NCBI GenBank assembly: GCA_963576785.1
Contig: OY756139.1
Location: 3,906,001 to 3,970,000 of the forward strand
Source of the DNA: Chlorophyllum brunneum
Taxonomy: Eukaryota > Basidiomycota > Agaricomycetes > Agaricales > Agaricaceae
Reading direction: 5' to 3'
Length of the DNA stretch: 64,000 nucleotides
Under the pieces are notes generated by a model. It was not told where the DNA came from and did no database searches. It was given only the letters and a program-made list of their open reading frames with translations. Position numbers and translations under genes: made by a program. This document shows, piece after piece, positions 41,312 to 51,286 of the stretch. How positions within the stretch are numbered: the stretch's first letter is position 1; each line of letters starts with the position of its first letter.

Positions 41312-44300
41312 AAAGCATTGTAATGTCTTCATTGTCATGATTCTCATGTGGGATGTAGTCTGGTCATCTTGATGGTGCATCTGCTGCAGGTATTTTTGAT
41401 CCAGGGACATGTTCAATTTTAAAATCAAATCTTGTTAAATATTTGTACCATCTGGCTTGTCGTCTATTAATCTTTTGGGGTTTCTTCCAAAAGGTTAAAT
41501 TTCAATGGTCTGATCAAATTAATACTTGGTGTCTTGCTCCTTCCAAGTAATGTTGCCATTCTTCTAATGCTCTGATTATTGAGAGCAACTCTCTGTTGTG
41601 AATATTGTAGTTCCTTTCTGATGGTGAAAATGTTTTGGAAAAGAATAAGACTGGGTGTCAATTTTCATTGGTATTCTTCTGGGTAAGGATAGCACCAGAG
41701 GCATATTTTGATGCATCATATTCAATTTTGAATGGTTTAGTGATAAGGTGCATTGATATCTGGGAAAATGGATGGGTCCACTTGGGTGTGGGAATAGGCT
41801 GTAGTGGTGGTTTTGTTGGGTGATGGTTAATCTTGAATTGCTGGCACTTTGGACATCCAGTGACATATTCGCAGATGTAGTCCTTAATTCCTGGCCAATA
41901 GGTGTAATCCAATATCTTGGATAAGGTAGCTGCTGCTCCTGGGTAGAGGTTTGGTAAGGTGTTGTGGGCATGTTCAGTAATCTGGTGTTTCAATCCAGGG
42001 TTGTTTGGGATGATGACTCAGTCAGTATTGTGTGGGAGATCACTATCAGGTGTCTCATCAAGGTCAGGGTCGATTATATCACAATGTTGACATACTTTGT
42101 CAAGATTGGCCTCGGTAAGGAGGTGCACTATGGTACTGTCAAATACAGTCACTTCCTGGTTGTCTTTGTTGTTAGAAGTGTGGTTGGGTTGTTGTGATAA
42201 TGTATCAGCTGGGCCGTTCTTTTGGCCAGGTATATGCTTAACCTTCAGCTGAGGTTTGAAGTGTTCCATATAGGCTGCCCAATGGGCTTGACATTGATTA
42301 AGGGTTTGAGGTTCCTTGAATCAGGATAAGTTCTTGTGATTGCTCCATACAATGAATTCATGTTTGGCTCCTTCCAAATGGTGGTGCCATTCTTGCTCTG
42401 AGCAGTGGTAGTTTCATTCTGTCAAGTTGAATGCTCTGGAGATAAAGACAATCAGGTGCTTTACTCTATTATTGTTGTGTTGGGTGAGGATGGCTCCTGA
42501 GGCATACACAGAAGTGTCAGTTTCGATTTCGAAAGGTTTGTCAGGATCTGGCACAATCAAGATAGGCTTTTCCATGAAGCATTTCTTTAGATCTTCGAAG
42601 GCAATTTGGTGCTCATTGGTCCAATGGAATTTAATATTCTTGGACATAAGGGAGTTTAGTGGTGCAGCATGTTGTGCATAATTCTTGATGAATCTTCTGT
42701 AGAGGTTACAGAATCCAATAAATTTTTGCACATTGCAGGTTGTTTTTGGTATTGGCCAATTCTTGATTCCTTCAAGTTTGGCTGCATCCATTTCAATGGA
42801 TGATGGGGAGATTACAGCACCAAGGTACTCAAGGTGTTGTTTCTCAAATTCACATTTCTTGGGTTTGAGAAATAGATTGTATTCTTGAAGTAATTTTAAT
42901 ACTTCATGGATAAGGCATCGAAGTTCTTCTTGTGTTTTGGCATGTATGAGAATGTCATCCATATATACAAGAACTCCTCCTTTGTTGATCAGGGGGTAGA
43001 ATATGTGGTCCATCATGGATTGGAAAGTGGCTGGGGAGTTGCACATCCCAAAGAATATCACAGTTGGCTCATATAGGCCTTTTGGTGTTCTGAATGCAGC
43101 TTTCCATTCATTGCCTTTTCGGATGCGGATATTGTTGTATCCAGCGCGTACATCAAGTTTGGTGAATCAATTTGATCCTTTAAGTCTGTCAAGTAGTGAC
43201 AAAATGAGTGGGATTGGGTACACATTCTTGATGGTGCAACTATTGAGATATTGATAGTCTTGACACAGGTGGAGTTTTCCATCTTTCTTCCCTACAAAGA
43301 AGAAAGGTGAAGCCATAGGTGATTTTGATTGTCAAATATATTCTTTGGCTAGGTTCTCCTCAATGAACTTATCAAGTTCATTGGTCTCTTGGGGCAATAG
43401 TTGATAAGCAGGTCCAGCTTTTGGTTTGAAAGATTCTTTCATCTTGATTTTGTGATCCCAAGGTTGAGTGGGTGAGTATCATGAAGCAGCTTGTTCACTG
43501 AATATATCAAGGTAGTCATGAAAATTGGCTGGTACAATTTTCAGAGGGTCAGTCTCTTTCTTCTCTCCATATTGCTGGGCAATAAACTGGGAGGCATTGG
43601 CTTTGAAGTTTATTTCTTTGAATGTGGCAGGTTCAAGATAGATGTGGTTCACTTGTTTGGCTTCATTTGCACTGTTATCCATGGAGGTGACAAGGCAGTT
43701 GAGCTGGGAGTTGTTGATAAATGGGGTTCTCCATTTCATAGTTTTCCTTGACCAATCAACTTCTGGGTTAAATTGCAATAGCCAGGGCATTCCTAAGATT
43801 AGGCATGGCATTCCTAGTCCAATGATTCTTGGTTTCAGAATCATTTGTTGTCTGTCTATGGTGAGTCTAAGGACAGCATCATGGGTAGCTTGTCCTTGTC
43901 CATTGGTGGTTCCATCAGCATTAAGGATGGTGACTGGTGTGTCAAGTGGACAGGTTGGTAGGTTCCATTGTTCTGCAAGAGATGGGTCAATGTAATTTCT
44001 GGCTGCTCCTGAATCTAGGAGGGCAAGGTGTTCAGTAGTTGTGTTAGGTAAGTGGATGGTAGTTGGAACATAGATAGTATTGTTCTTTGGAATAATGTTA
44101 ACAGTGTTCAGTGTCAGGTTTGTGAGATGGCTTGGGTCAGGGGTAGTCATCGTATTATGGTGTCAAATAAGAAATCTGCAGTTTCTTTATAGTTTGAAAT
44201 CTAGACACAGTAGCTAGTCTTTTCAGACAAAAGACTTAATTAGGTTTTTGTTGGGATGACTGTCTGCAACGTTGAAGAGTTCTTCTATCTCTTCATTGGA

Positions 44301-44609
44301 GGCGTCTTCCATTACATTTGCAATTCAGGTAGACTTGAATCATTGCTTGCTTTGGTCAAAGCATTTGGACTTATAAGTAGCATTCTTTGACATACTGGCA
44401 CAGTTCTTTCTATGGCTTTGTTGCAGGCAATTTCTGGAGAAATGTCCAGTGGATTTGCATGTGAAGTATTTTTGTTCGTTGTATAACTTCCAGAGTTCAG
44501 GTGATAAGATAGCATTGAGTTGGGCTGTGGCAAGTTTTGTGGCCATGCAGGCAACTTTCTGGATAGTTGCATTCAAATATTCATCATTATCTGATGATGC
44601 TTCTTCCAT
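41312..44609 (-). mobile_element. Ty3-B copy 1 (chimeric, no LTRs)
   Basis: From 44609 downwards: end of gag with a CCHC-like knuckle (YFTCKSTGHFSRNC), a protease region (ALLDSGAARNYI, 44150-43479), RT ([18 protein letters not shown], [24 protein letters not shown]), RNase H (IETDTSVYASGAIL), and an integrase zinc finger (HAHNTLPNLYPG, GCPKCQQFKINHH). Then, abruptly, comes a second RNase H (IEYDASKYASGAILTQ to VPGSKIPAADAPSR). It is cut by LINE copy 2 at the 5' side and by the Ty3-A copy 2 LTR at 41311. Stops occur throughout. Confidence 0.88.
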
Positions 44610-45366
44610 CTCTTCTTTGACTCATACCACCACCATCGTTTTGCAAAACTCGATTATATGGTGCCAGTCTATAGTACAAAGCGATATTTTATGCCTGCTC
44701 TATGTCCCAACCTCTCTCTGAGAGAGACTATGCCTGACAGTGATGGGGAAGTCTTTGGGAACACAACACGTGTTTCTGCTCCCTCCATCTTTGAGGAACC
44801 CCCGGCTCTGCCCCCTCCTGGTTTCCTGTTTCCTAGGATGCCTTCCTACTCAAGACCTGTGATTCCAACTGATCAGGTCTACAGCCAAACCATTCCCCCA
44901 TCAGTTCTCAGCAGAAGACTGTCCACACCCCCAGGATCCACCATCCTCTCTACTAGTAATGTGGAAAAGACTATCCACAGATTATTGAAACAAGTTCACC
45001 CTGAGGGCAATCACTACTATTCTGGTGACAAGGGCTGGGCCGATCAGGTCAAGGAGTTAGAAGCCAAGGGTGAGGAAGACATTGCTTTGGAGCACAAGTG
45101 TGGGCTGGAGTAGTGCTATGACAATACTATCAGAGAGGTCGGTAAGATCTCTGAATGGGTTAAGGCCTGCAGCACATACAACATGAGTGGTGATGATGGG
45201 CTTGCATTTGGGTGGGCCTTCACAAAACTTACTGGGACCTTGATGAAAGTGGGATGGCTCAAGGTCGCTGTTGATGAGCAGAAGAACAACCTCCATAGAT
45301 GGATGGGAGTCAACTTTGGAAAAGTTGTTGTCTGAGCTGAGGAAATGCCTCAACCAGACTCCTCCC
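44610..45366 (+). mobile_element. LINE copy 2 (5' part only)
   Basis: It starts CTCTTCTTTGACTCAT inside the Ty3-B copy 1 gag and encodes ORF1: MPALCPNLSLRETMPDSDG, ALPPPGFLF, SVLSRRLSTPP, HPEGNHYYSGD, with a TAG at 45114-45116. It matches the first third of ORF1 in LINE copies 1 and 3 and is truncated at PQPDSS by the Ty3-B copy 2 LTR. Confidence 0.88.
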
Positions 45367-45370
45367 TGTT

Positions 45371-46006
45371 ATGTCCGAACCTCGAACCTATGTCAGAGGT
45401 TATGACAAGTTTCCAGAAGCAATACCACTTGTCCCACCACCATGATCCAACAACGCCATTATCGACTCTCTACTCTGACTAGCCTGGAAATATGCACCAT
45501 ACTTACATGTATGCAACACCAATGGACTCTACTTATGCACCATCGAGAATAACCTCTATGGTGCCTGGAACAATGGTTGGAAAGCATGACAAACCACTGA
45601 AGAAACTATGCAGTACATCCACCCCTACATGTACACTTGTGGTCCAGTGCTCAAAGCACTCATTCACCAACAAATCGCTGATGGAATCTATTGCATAGAA
45701 ATGCAACCCAAAGACTTATCACCAGACAATGAACCCACTGTACCCAGTAGCAACAGTGACAATTCTCCTCATCCGCTATTGCAATCTACTCGAGCCTTTG
45801 TTGAGTCACCCGAGTCCTATCTCTCCAAAGAACCAATTGCATCCACATCATCCCTATCATCCGACTTCGACCATCCTATGGATGCAGTTCTTCCATCACC
45901 ACCATCATCATCATTGTCTTCTACCACTTTGTCCTATGTGTCTTGTGACTGTAGCTGTTCCGATGAATCTCCATCATTGTCATCTGAGATCTCTGAGGAT
46001 GAGTAA
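45371..46006 (+). pseudogene. U3-encoded reading frame of Ty3-B LTR, copy 3
   Basis: Same 211-codon frame as in copies 1 and 2, starting at the ATG in the terminal TGTTATG and ending TAA after SSEISEDE. TGA codons follow PLVPPP, a site near STL, and NNGWKA. Domains are as in copy 1: aromatic-rich N-terminal half, Ser/Asp-rich acidic C-terminal half with SYVSCDCSCSDES. No known family is recognised. Confidence 0.68.
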
Positions 46007-46012
46007 GCACTC

Positions 46013-46150
46013 ATCTGTTTCACTGTCATCAGTTTCACTTCATTCTATGCTTAGCTGTTTCATCTTTATCAGTTTCATCTTTATCTTTAGTAGTGTTTCA
46101 CCTTGAAGTTTCATATCTATCAGTTTCACATTGTGAAACATGTTTCAGTC
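46013..46150 (+). promoter_or_regulatory. TGAAAC/GTTTCA motif array in Ty3-B U3
   Basis: Nine GTTTCA or TGAAAC hexamers lie in about 140 bp just upstream of the TATA boxes. They include two perfect palindromes, GTTTCACATTGTGAAAC and TGAAACATGTTTCA. TGAAAC(A) is the core of the Ste12-type pheromone response element in ascomycete yeasts. Whether a Ste12 homologue binds here is inference. Confidence 0.65.
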
Positions 46151-46194
46151 TCGTTATCTATACTCCGTAGTATTTATAGAAAAGAAGTAGTTAG

Positions 46195-46241
46195 TATAAA
46201 TAGCCAACTGTATTAGGAAGTCAAAGCTTAAGCTTTGATCT
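46195..46241 (+). promoter_or_regulatory. Ty3-B core promoter and predicted RNA 5' end
   Basis: TATAAATA (46195-46202) is followed after about 27 nt by AAGCTTTGATCT (46230-46241), which is exactly complementary to the sequence at 46506-46517 just inside the LTR. The transcript start is expected around here. Confidence 0.65.
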
Positions 46242-46503
46242 TCTACAGGGATAGCCTTCTTGATCGCCCAAGAAGAGTTTCTGTTGACAGTTGCTATCAA
46301 TCAATAGAAGATTGCTTAACTGCTTATTCTCTACTTGCCCTCATCACTCAGAGCTACGAGATAAACAGGATTCCTATTTCTTGGTTAAGTAACAACAGTT
46401 TGATAATGTTTGCTTATCTGGTTACTTGGCTGAAATAGGTATTAAGGCCATACCCTAGAGGTTGCATCCTTTTCGATTGCCCTTAGTAGCCAAATCCGTA
46501 ACA

Positions 46504-47091
46504 ATAGATCAAAGCTTCCACTGAGTCATTTCGGTGTAGGGAACAAGAATGCCAATGTTATCTGCATCATTGCCATTGTTGCTATTACAGGAAGCCAAGA
46601 AGAGTTGTACACAGTGCCTATCTGCCGCATAGGAGTGTAACTCACTATCAGTCACATAGGACCCACACTGCACCTGCCAGTACCTGGAGTACCCCTCAAG
46701 TTAGTAGGGCTAAGCACAAAGACCTGCTCATAGAACATATGCTATTGACTGACTTTGTGGTTTTCTTCTTGAGAAGAAGAGAAACTTGCCTGCCACGCGT
46801 CCTGCCTCTGGATTCCTGTTGAGAAGTACTCCAGTTGAAAGAAGACCCAGAAGGAATGGAAGGTCACAACCACTAGGCTATGGAGAAGCTGTCCATAGAG
46901 AAGCTAAACCAAGCGGCTGCCATCTAGTCAGCCAGATGATACTAGCAACTGTGAAGATGCATCATGCCTTGTCACTGTTACACCAGTAACGGGTTCCCTC
47001 GAAAAGCGAGAGCACTCAGTAGAGGACGCCCTCGAAACCTATTGTGTATTCCCAGGAAGTACAGGAAGAAGTTGCGAATAATTGTTGGTGA
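46504..47091 (+). other. Ty3-B copy 2 leader with self-complementary PBS
   Basis: It starts ATAGATCAAAGCTTCC directly after the LTR. AGATCAAAGCTT (46506-46517) is the 12-nt complement of the predicted RNA 5' end. The remaining ~570 bp contain a short open stretch (46786-46989) with no recognised domain. It is probably untranslated leader. Confidence 0.6.
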
Positions 47092-49030
47092 GATAAAGGT
47101 GCAACTCAGTCAAGATTGAACAAGTCCAATGTCACGCAAAGCAAAAGGAGACTACTCCACCCACACCTCCAGTCTATAGGACTAGATTGCAATCTAAGGC
47201 TGCAGAGCCTTACAGTGTTGAGCCTACTCAACGAACTTCCCAGCGAAACCCAGAACCAGTTCAATATTCCCCACCAGCCTCCATCCAATGGTCCACCTCA
47301 ACCACTTCCCAACCCTTTGAACGACCCTCAACTAGTGCCACAGCTAGTAGGATTAGAACCAGTGAACCAGCCCCAAGACAGAGTTCAGAGTCTTATCAGA
47401 CACCTGCTTACACGCAATCCAACTGGGCACAACAAGCAATCTCAAGACAGCAATCCCAGCAATCCCAGCAGTCCAACTGACAGTATCGAGAAACCATCTC
47501 TACCGAGTCTGAACACTCAGACAACCCTGAGCACTCCAAACATGGAAGTGAGCACTCTGAAGAGCTACCACCCCAGACACCAGAACTTGAGCCCCAATAC
47601 AAATCCGATGACAACATATCAAACTCACCAAACCCACTTGCTGGAGCCCTCCAGCTACTCTGAGAACAAAGAGAAAGGAAAGCTCAACAAAGTCAGACTA
47701 GCCAGATAACCAACTACCAGTCAACCAGCTACCAGACAACCCAACCAGTGGTACCTCCCAGCACCCACCAGCAGACAACCAGAACACCAGGACCTCCAAT
47801 CACACTCAGGACAACCCAACAGCCACAAACCTGCCAATTGTCCCCATCAAACTTCCCAGCAAGCTCACCACCAAACTCACCCACAGGATCAAACATGCCA
47901 GACCCCAAGCTCCCAAAGCCTGCCATTTTCTACAGTGACCTGCTTGACTATCCCAACTGGAAGCAGAACCTCCAGATCTACTTCACATCACAGCTCAACA
48001 ATCTACCAAATGCCAAGTCCAAAATCATGTATGCCCTCCTTAGCATGGAAGGATCAGCCAGAGAATGGAAACAAGCCTACACCATCTCACACACCACCAA
48101 CAATGTCTTCAGCCCCACCCAGACCATCAAACAGTTCCTCACAGAACTTGACACCTCGTTTCTACCAGCAAATGACACTCTTGTCGCCATCGACCAACTA
48201 TCTAATATCACCCAGAATGGACAACCCACCACAGTCTATGTTGAGCAATTCAAGAATATGTGTACCCGAGCTGGAATCACCTACACAGAGACCAAAATCA
48301 TGTTCTTCATTAAAGGACTGGATCCATATTACAAAAGGCTTGTCTACAGTCAGAACCCCACCCTGAATGACATCAATGCTTGGTACACAGCCGCGTGAAA
48401 TGCAGCAACAATGGTGCACCTACAACAGAATTTTAGCTCAACAGGACATTGTCACTCAGTACAACATACCTCCCATCGCTCGAAATATTGCACTCCGAAA
48501 GCATCAAGTTCGATGTCTTATGCAAGACCTTACCAGCCGACTCAAAGAAGCAGTAACCCCCCAGGCTATGGTCCCATGGACGTCGACCACATCCTTGAGC
48601 AGCAGCTCAATAATCTTTACCCAATGGGAGAAGGATCTGATGAAGAAGGAGAAGAATCTGAGGAAGAAGCATCATCAGACGATGATGAATATTTGAACAC
48701 AACTACCCAGCAAGTTGCCTGCATGGCCACAAAACTTGCCACAGCCCAACTCAAATGCAATCTTATTACCCAAACTCCGGAAGTTATACAACAAGCAAAA
48801 ATGTTTCACATGCAAATCCACTGGACATTTCTCCAGAAATTGCCTGCAATGAAGCTGTGGAAAGAACCATGCCAGCATGTCCAAGAATGCTGCTTACAAG
48901 TCCAAACACTTCAACCAAAGCAAGTGACGATTCAAGTCTACCCGAATCATGAATGTAATGGAAGACGCCTCTGATGAAGAGATAGAAGAACTCTTCAACA
49001 TTGCAGACAGTCATCCTGACGAAGACTTAA
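47092..49030 (+). pseudogene. Ty3-B copy 2 gag
   Basis: The readable frame starts after a TAA at about 47089: KQKETTPPTPPVYRTRLQSK, a long Pro/Gln/Ser/Thr-rich segment, then the capsid domain (PKPAIFYSDLLDYPNWKQN, LLSMEGSAREWKQAYTI, FLTELDTSF, FKNMCTRAGI, FIKGLDPYYKRLVY). After a frame change come SNPPGYGPMDVD, an acidic EEGEESEEEASSDDDEY segment and the remains of a CCHC knuckle near 48800-48850. Frameshifts and stops are present. Confidence 0.82.
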
Positions 49031-49113
49031 TCAAGTCTTTTGTCTGAACAGACTAGCTACTGTGTCTAGATCTCAAACTATAAAGAAACCGCAGATTTCT
49101 TATTTGACGCCAC

Positions 49114-49800
49114 AACATGATGACTACCCCTGACCCAATCCACCTCGCAAACCCAACACTGAATGAATCGCCACTGTTAACATTGTTCCAAAGAACAATA
49201 CTATCTATGTTCCAACTACCATCCACTTACCCACCACAACTACTGAACACCTTGCCCTCCTAGATTCAGGAGCAGCCAGAAATTATATTGACCCATCTCT
49301 TGTAGAACAATGGAATCTACCAACCTGTCCACTTGACACACCAGTCACCATCCTTAATGCTGATGGAACCACCAATGGACAAGGACAAGCTACCCATGAT
49401 GCTGTCCTTAGACTCACCATAGACAGACAACAAATGATTCTGAAACCAAGAATCATTGGACTAGGAATGCCATGCCTAATCTTAGGAATGCCCTGGCTAT
49501 TGCAATTTAACCCAGAAGTTGATTGGTCAAGGAAAACTATGAAATGGAGAACCCCATTTATTGACAACCCCCAGCTCAACCACCTTGTCACCTCAATGGA
49601 TGACAGTACAAATGAAGCCAAACAAGTAAACCACATCTACCTTGAACCTGCTACATATGAAGAAATAAACTTCAAAGCCAACACCTCCCAGTTTATTGCC
49701 CAGCAATATGGAGAGAAAAGAGAGACTGACCCTCTGAAAATTGTACCAGCCGATTTTCATGACTACCTTGATATATTCAGCAAATGAGCCACCTCATGAT
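49114..49800 (+). pseudogene. Ty3-B copy 2 protease region
   Basis: A retropepsin-like segment with HLALLDSGAARNYIDPSL-type motif (TTEHLALLDSGAA at about 49240-49280, partly frame-broken), VTILNADGTTNGQGQATHDA, IIGLGMPCLILGMPWL and NPEVDWSRKTMKW. It is near-identical in amino-acid sequence to the minus-strand copy 43479-44150. Confidence 0.82.
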
Positions 49801-50418
49801 ACCTACCTACCCGACCATGGGATCACAAGATTGAGATGAAAGAATCTTTCGAACCTAAAGCTGGACCAGCCTATCAACTATCACTCCAGGAGACCAATGA
49901 ACTTGATAAATTCATTGAAGAGAACTTAGCCAAAGGTTATATTCGATGATTGAAATCACCTATGGCCTCACCTTTCTTCTTTATAGGGAAGAAAGATGGA
50001 AAACTCCGCCCATGTCAAGACTATCAATACCTCAATAGTCACACCATCAAGAATGCATACCCAATCCCACTCATCTTGTCATTACTCAACAAACTCAAAG
50101 GATCAAATTGGTTCACCAAACTTGATGTACACACCAGATACAACAATATCCGCATCCGAAAAGGCAATGAATGGAAAGCCGCATTCAGAACACCAAAAGG
50201 CCTATATGAGCCAACTGTGATGTTCTTTGGGATGTGCAACTCCCCAGCCACTTTCCAGTCCATGATGGACCACATATTCCGCCCCTTAATTGATAAAGGA
50301 GGAGTCCTTGTATACATGGATGATATTCTCATATATGCCAAAACACAAGAAGAACTCCGACACCTTACCTGTGAAGTATTAAAACTACTTCATGAACACG
50401 ATCTATTTCTCAAGCCCG
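49801..50418 (+). pseudogene. Ty3-B copy 2 reverse transcriptase (5' half)
   Basis: [76 protein letters not shown] and [18 protein letters not shown]. The YMDD active site is intact. Upstream stops (TGA after FSK and YIR) and the copia-2 insertion after FLKP disable it. Confidence 0.88.
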
Positions 50419-51125
50419 TGTTGAAGTTCAGACATATTCTAGAAATAGACTATGAGGTCATTATGATAATAATAGACTGATCCATTACTTTCCAGTAACT
50501 TCAATTCTGTAGTAACTTCCTATGAGTTGCTCTGCATACAATGAGAGTCATAAGTACTTGATAGATTATTCTACATAGTACCAATGACTAGTACAATACG
50601 TTCTGCAGTACTCCGCAGGCACTACGCCGCAGTTAAAGAGAGTCATAAGGAACAATCTATGCATTACTAGTATTTTATGTAGTATGACTCACCTATGTTA
50701 CAATATGTATATAAACCCCATGTAGCAGACCTAAGTTCTGCATCTTGTTCAATCGAACAACTTCTTCATCATTGCCTATCTCTTTGAGTACAACACCTCT
50801 ATCGATTTAATCAACTTTGACCTCTACTCCTCTGACGTTAACTGCTTCATCAATAATATCTGTCTATCTGAATTACCTTTCTACAGGTATCAGATAGAAG
50901 CTTATTATCTTGGTGAGTAGACCCTACATTCTCTCCCACTGCGTTTACTGCTGCCCCCAGCAAACAACTTGTTATGGTCGTTTCCTCAACAATCTGTCTA
51001 TCTGAATTACCTTTCTATAGGTATCATATAGAAGTATATTGTATTGGTGAGTAGACCCTACGTTCTCTCCCACTGCGTTTACTGCTGCCCCCAGCAAACA
51101 ACTCATTACAGTCATTTCCTCAACA
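50419..51125 (+). repeat. copia-2 5' LTR with internal tandem duplication
   Basis: 707 bp, TGTTGAAG...CCTCAACA. The last 268 bp are two direct 134-bp copies (50858-50991 and 50992-51125), each ending TTTCCTCAAC(A). A TATATAAAC box lies near 50706. Confidence 0.88.
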
Positions 51126-51140
51126 GGTTATGGGCCCTGG
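51126..51140 (+). promoter_or_regulatory. copia-2 primer binding site (tRNA-iMet anticodon arm)
   Basis: GGTTATGGGCCCTGG directly after the LTR is complementary to CCAGGGCCCATAACC, with the CAT anticodon of initiator tRNA-Met in the centre. It is the same priming type as copia-1. Confidence 0.78.
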
Positions 51141-51286
51141 TAGCCTTACCAATGGTTAAACCATTATCATCCCCTCTAAACCGAGAAAGGATGATAGGGC
51201 TTTACCTGACAGAGTTATTCTTGCATTTTGATCATTGCTGATACAAGAATTTTCTTCTAGAAAGAAATTGACTTGACAAAGATATT

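Larger units (their letters stand above)
45367..46503 (+). repeat. Ty3-B LTR, copy 3 (5' LTR of Ty3-B copy 2)
   Basis: 1137 bp, TGTTATGTCC...CCGTAACA. It contains the U3 frame (45371-46006), a nine-motif TGAAAC/GTTTCA array (46013-46150), TATTTATA and TATAAATA boxes (46171-46202) and the palindrome TCAAAGCTTAAGCTTTGA (46221-46238). Confidence 0.93.
45367..50418 (+). mobile_element. Ty3-B copy 2 (5' LTR, gag, protease, part of RT)
   Basis: 5' LTR 45367-46503, self-complementary PBS, ~590 bp leader, gag, protease and RT up to the YMDD region, where copia-2 is inserted at 50418. This copy ties the otherwise solitary 1137 bp LTRs to the Ty3-B coding region, because the LTR directly abuts a PBS-like sequence and gag in the same orientation. 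Confidence 0.85.

Noticed and set aside
45371..46006. Treating the U3 frame as a separate host gene
   Set aside because: It lies wholly inside a TG...CA LTR present three times with identical length, so it belongs to the element.
46786..46989. Short open stretch in the Ty3-B leader as a gene
   Set aside because: About 67 codons with no conserved motif and no second copy in the window to compare; more likely leader sequence.
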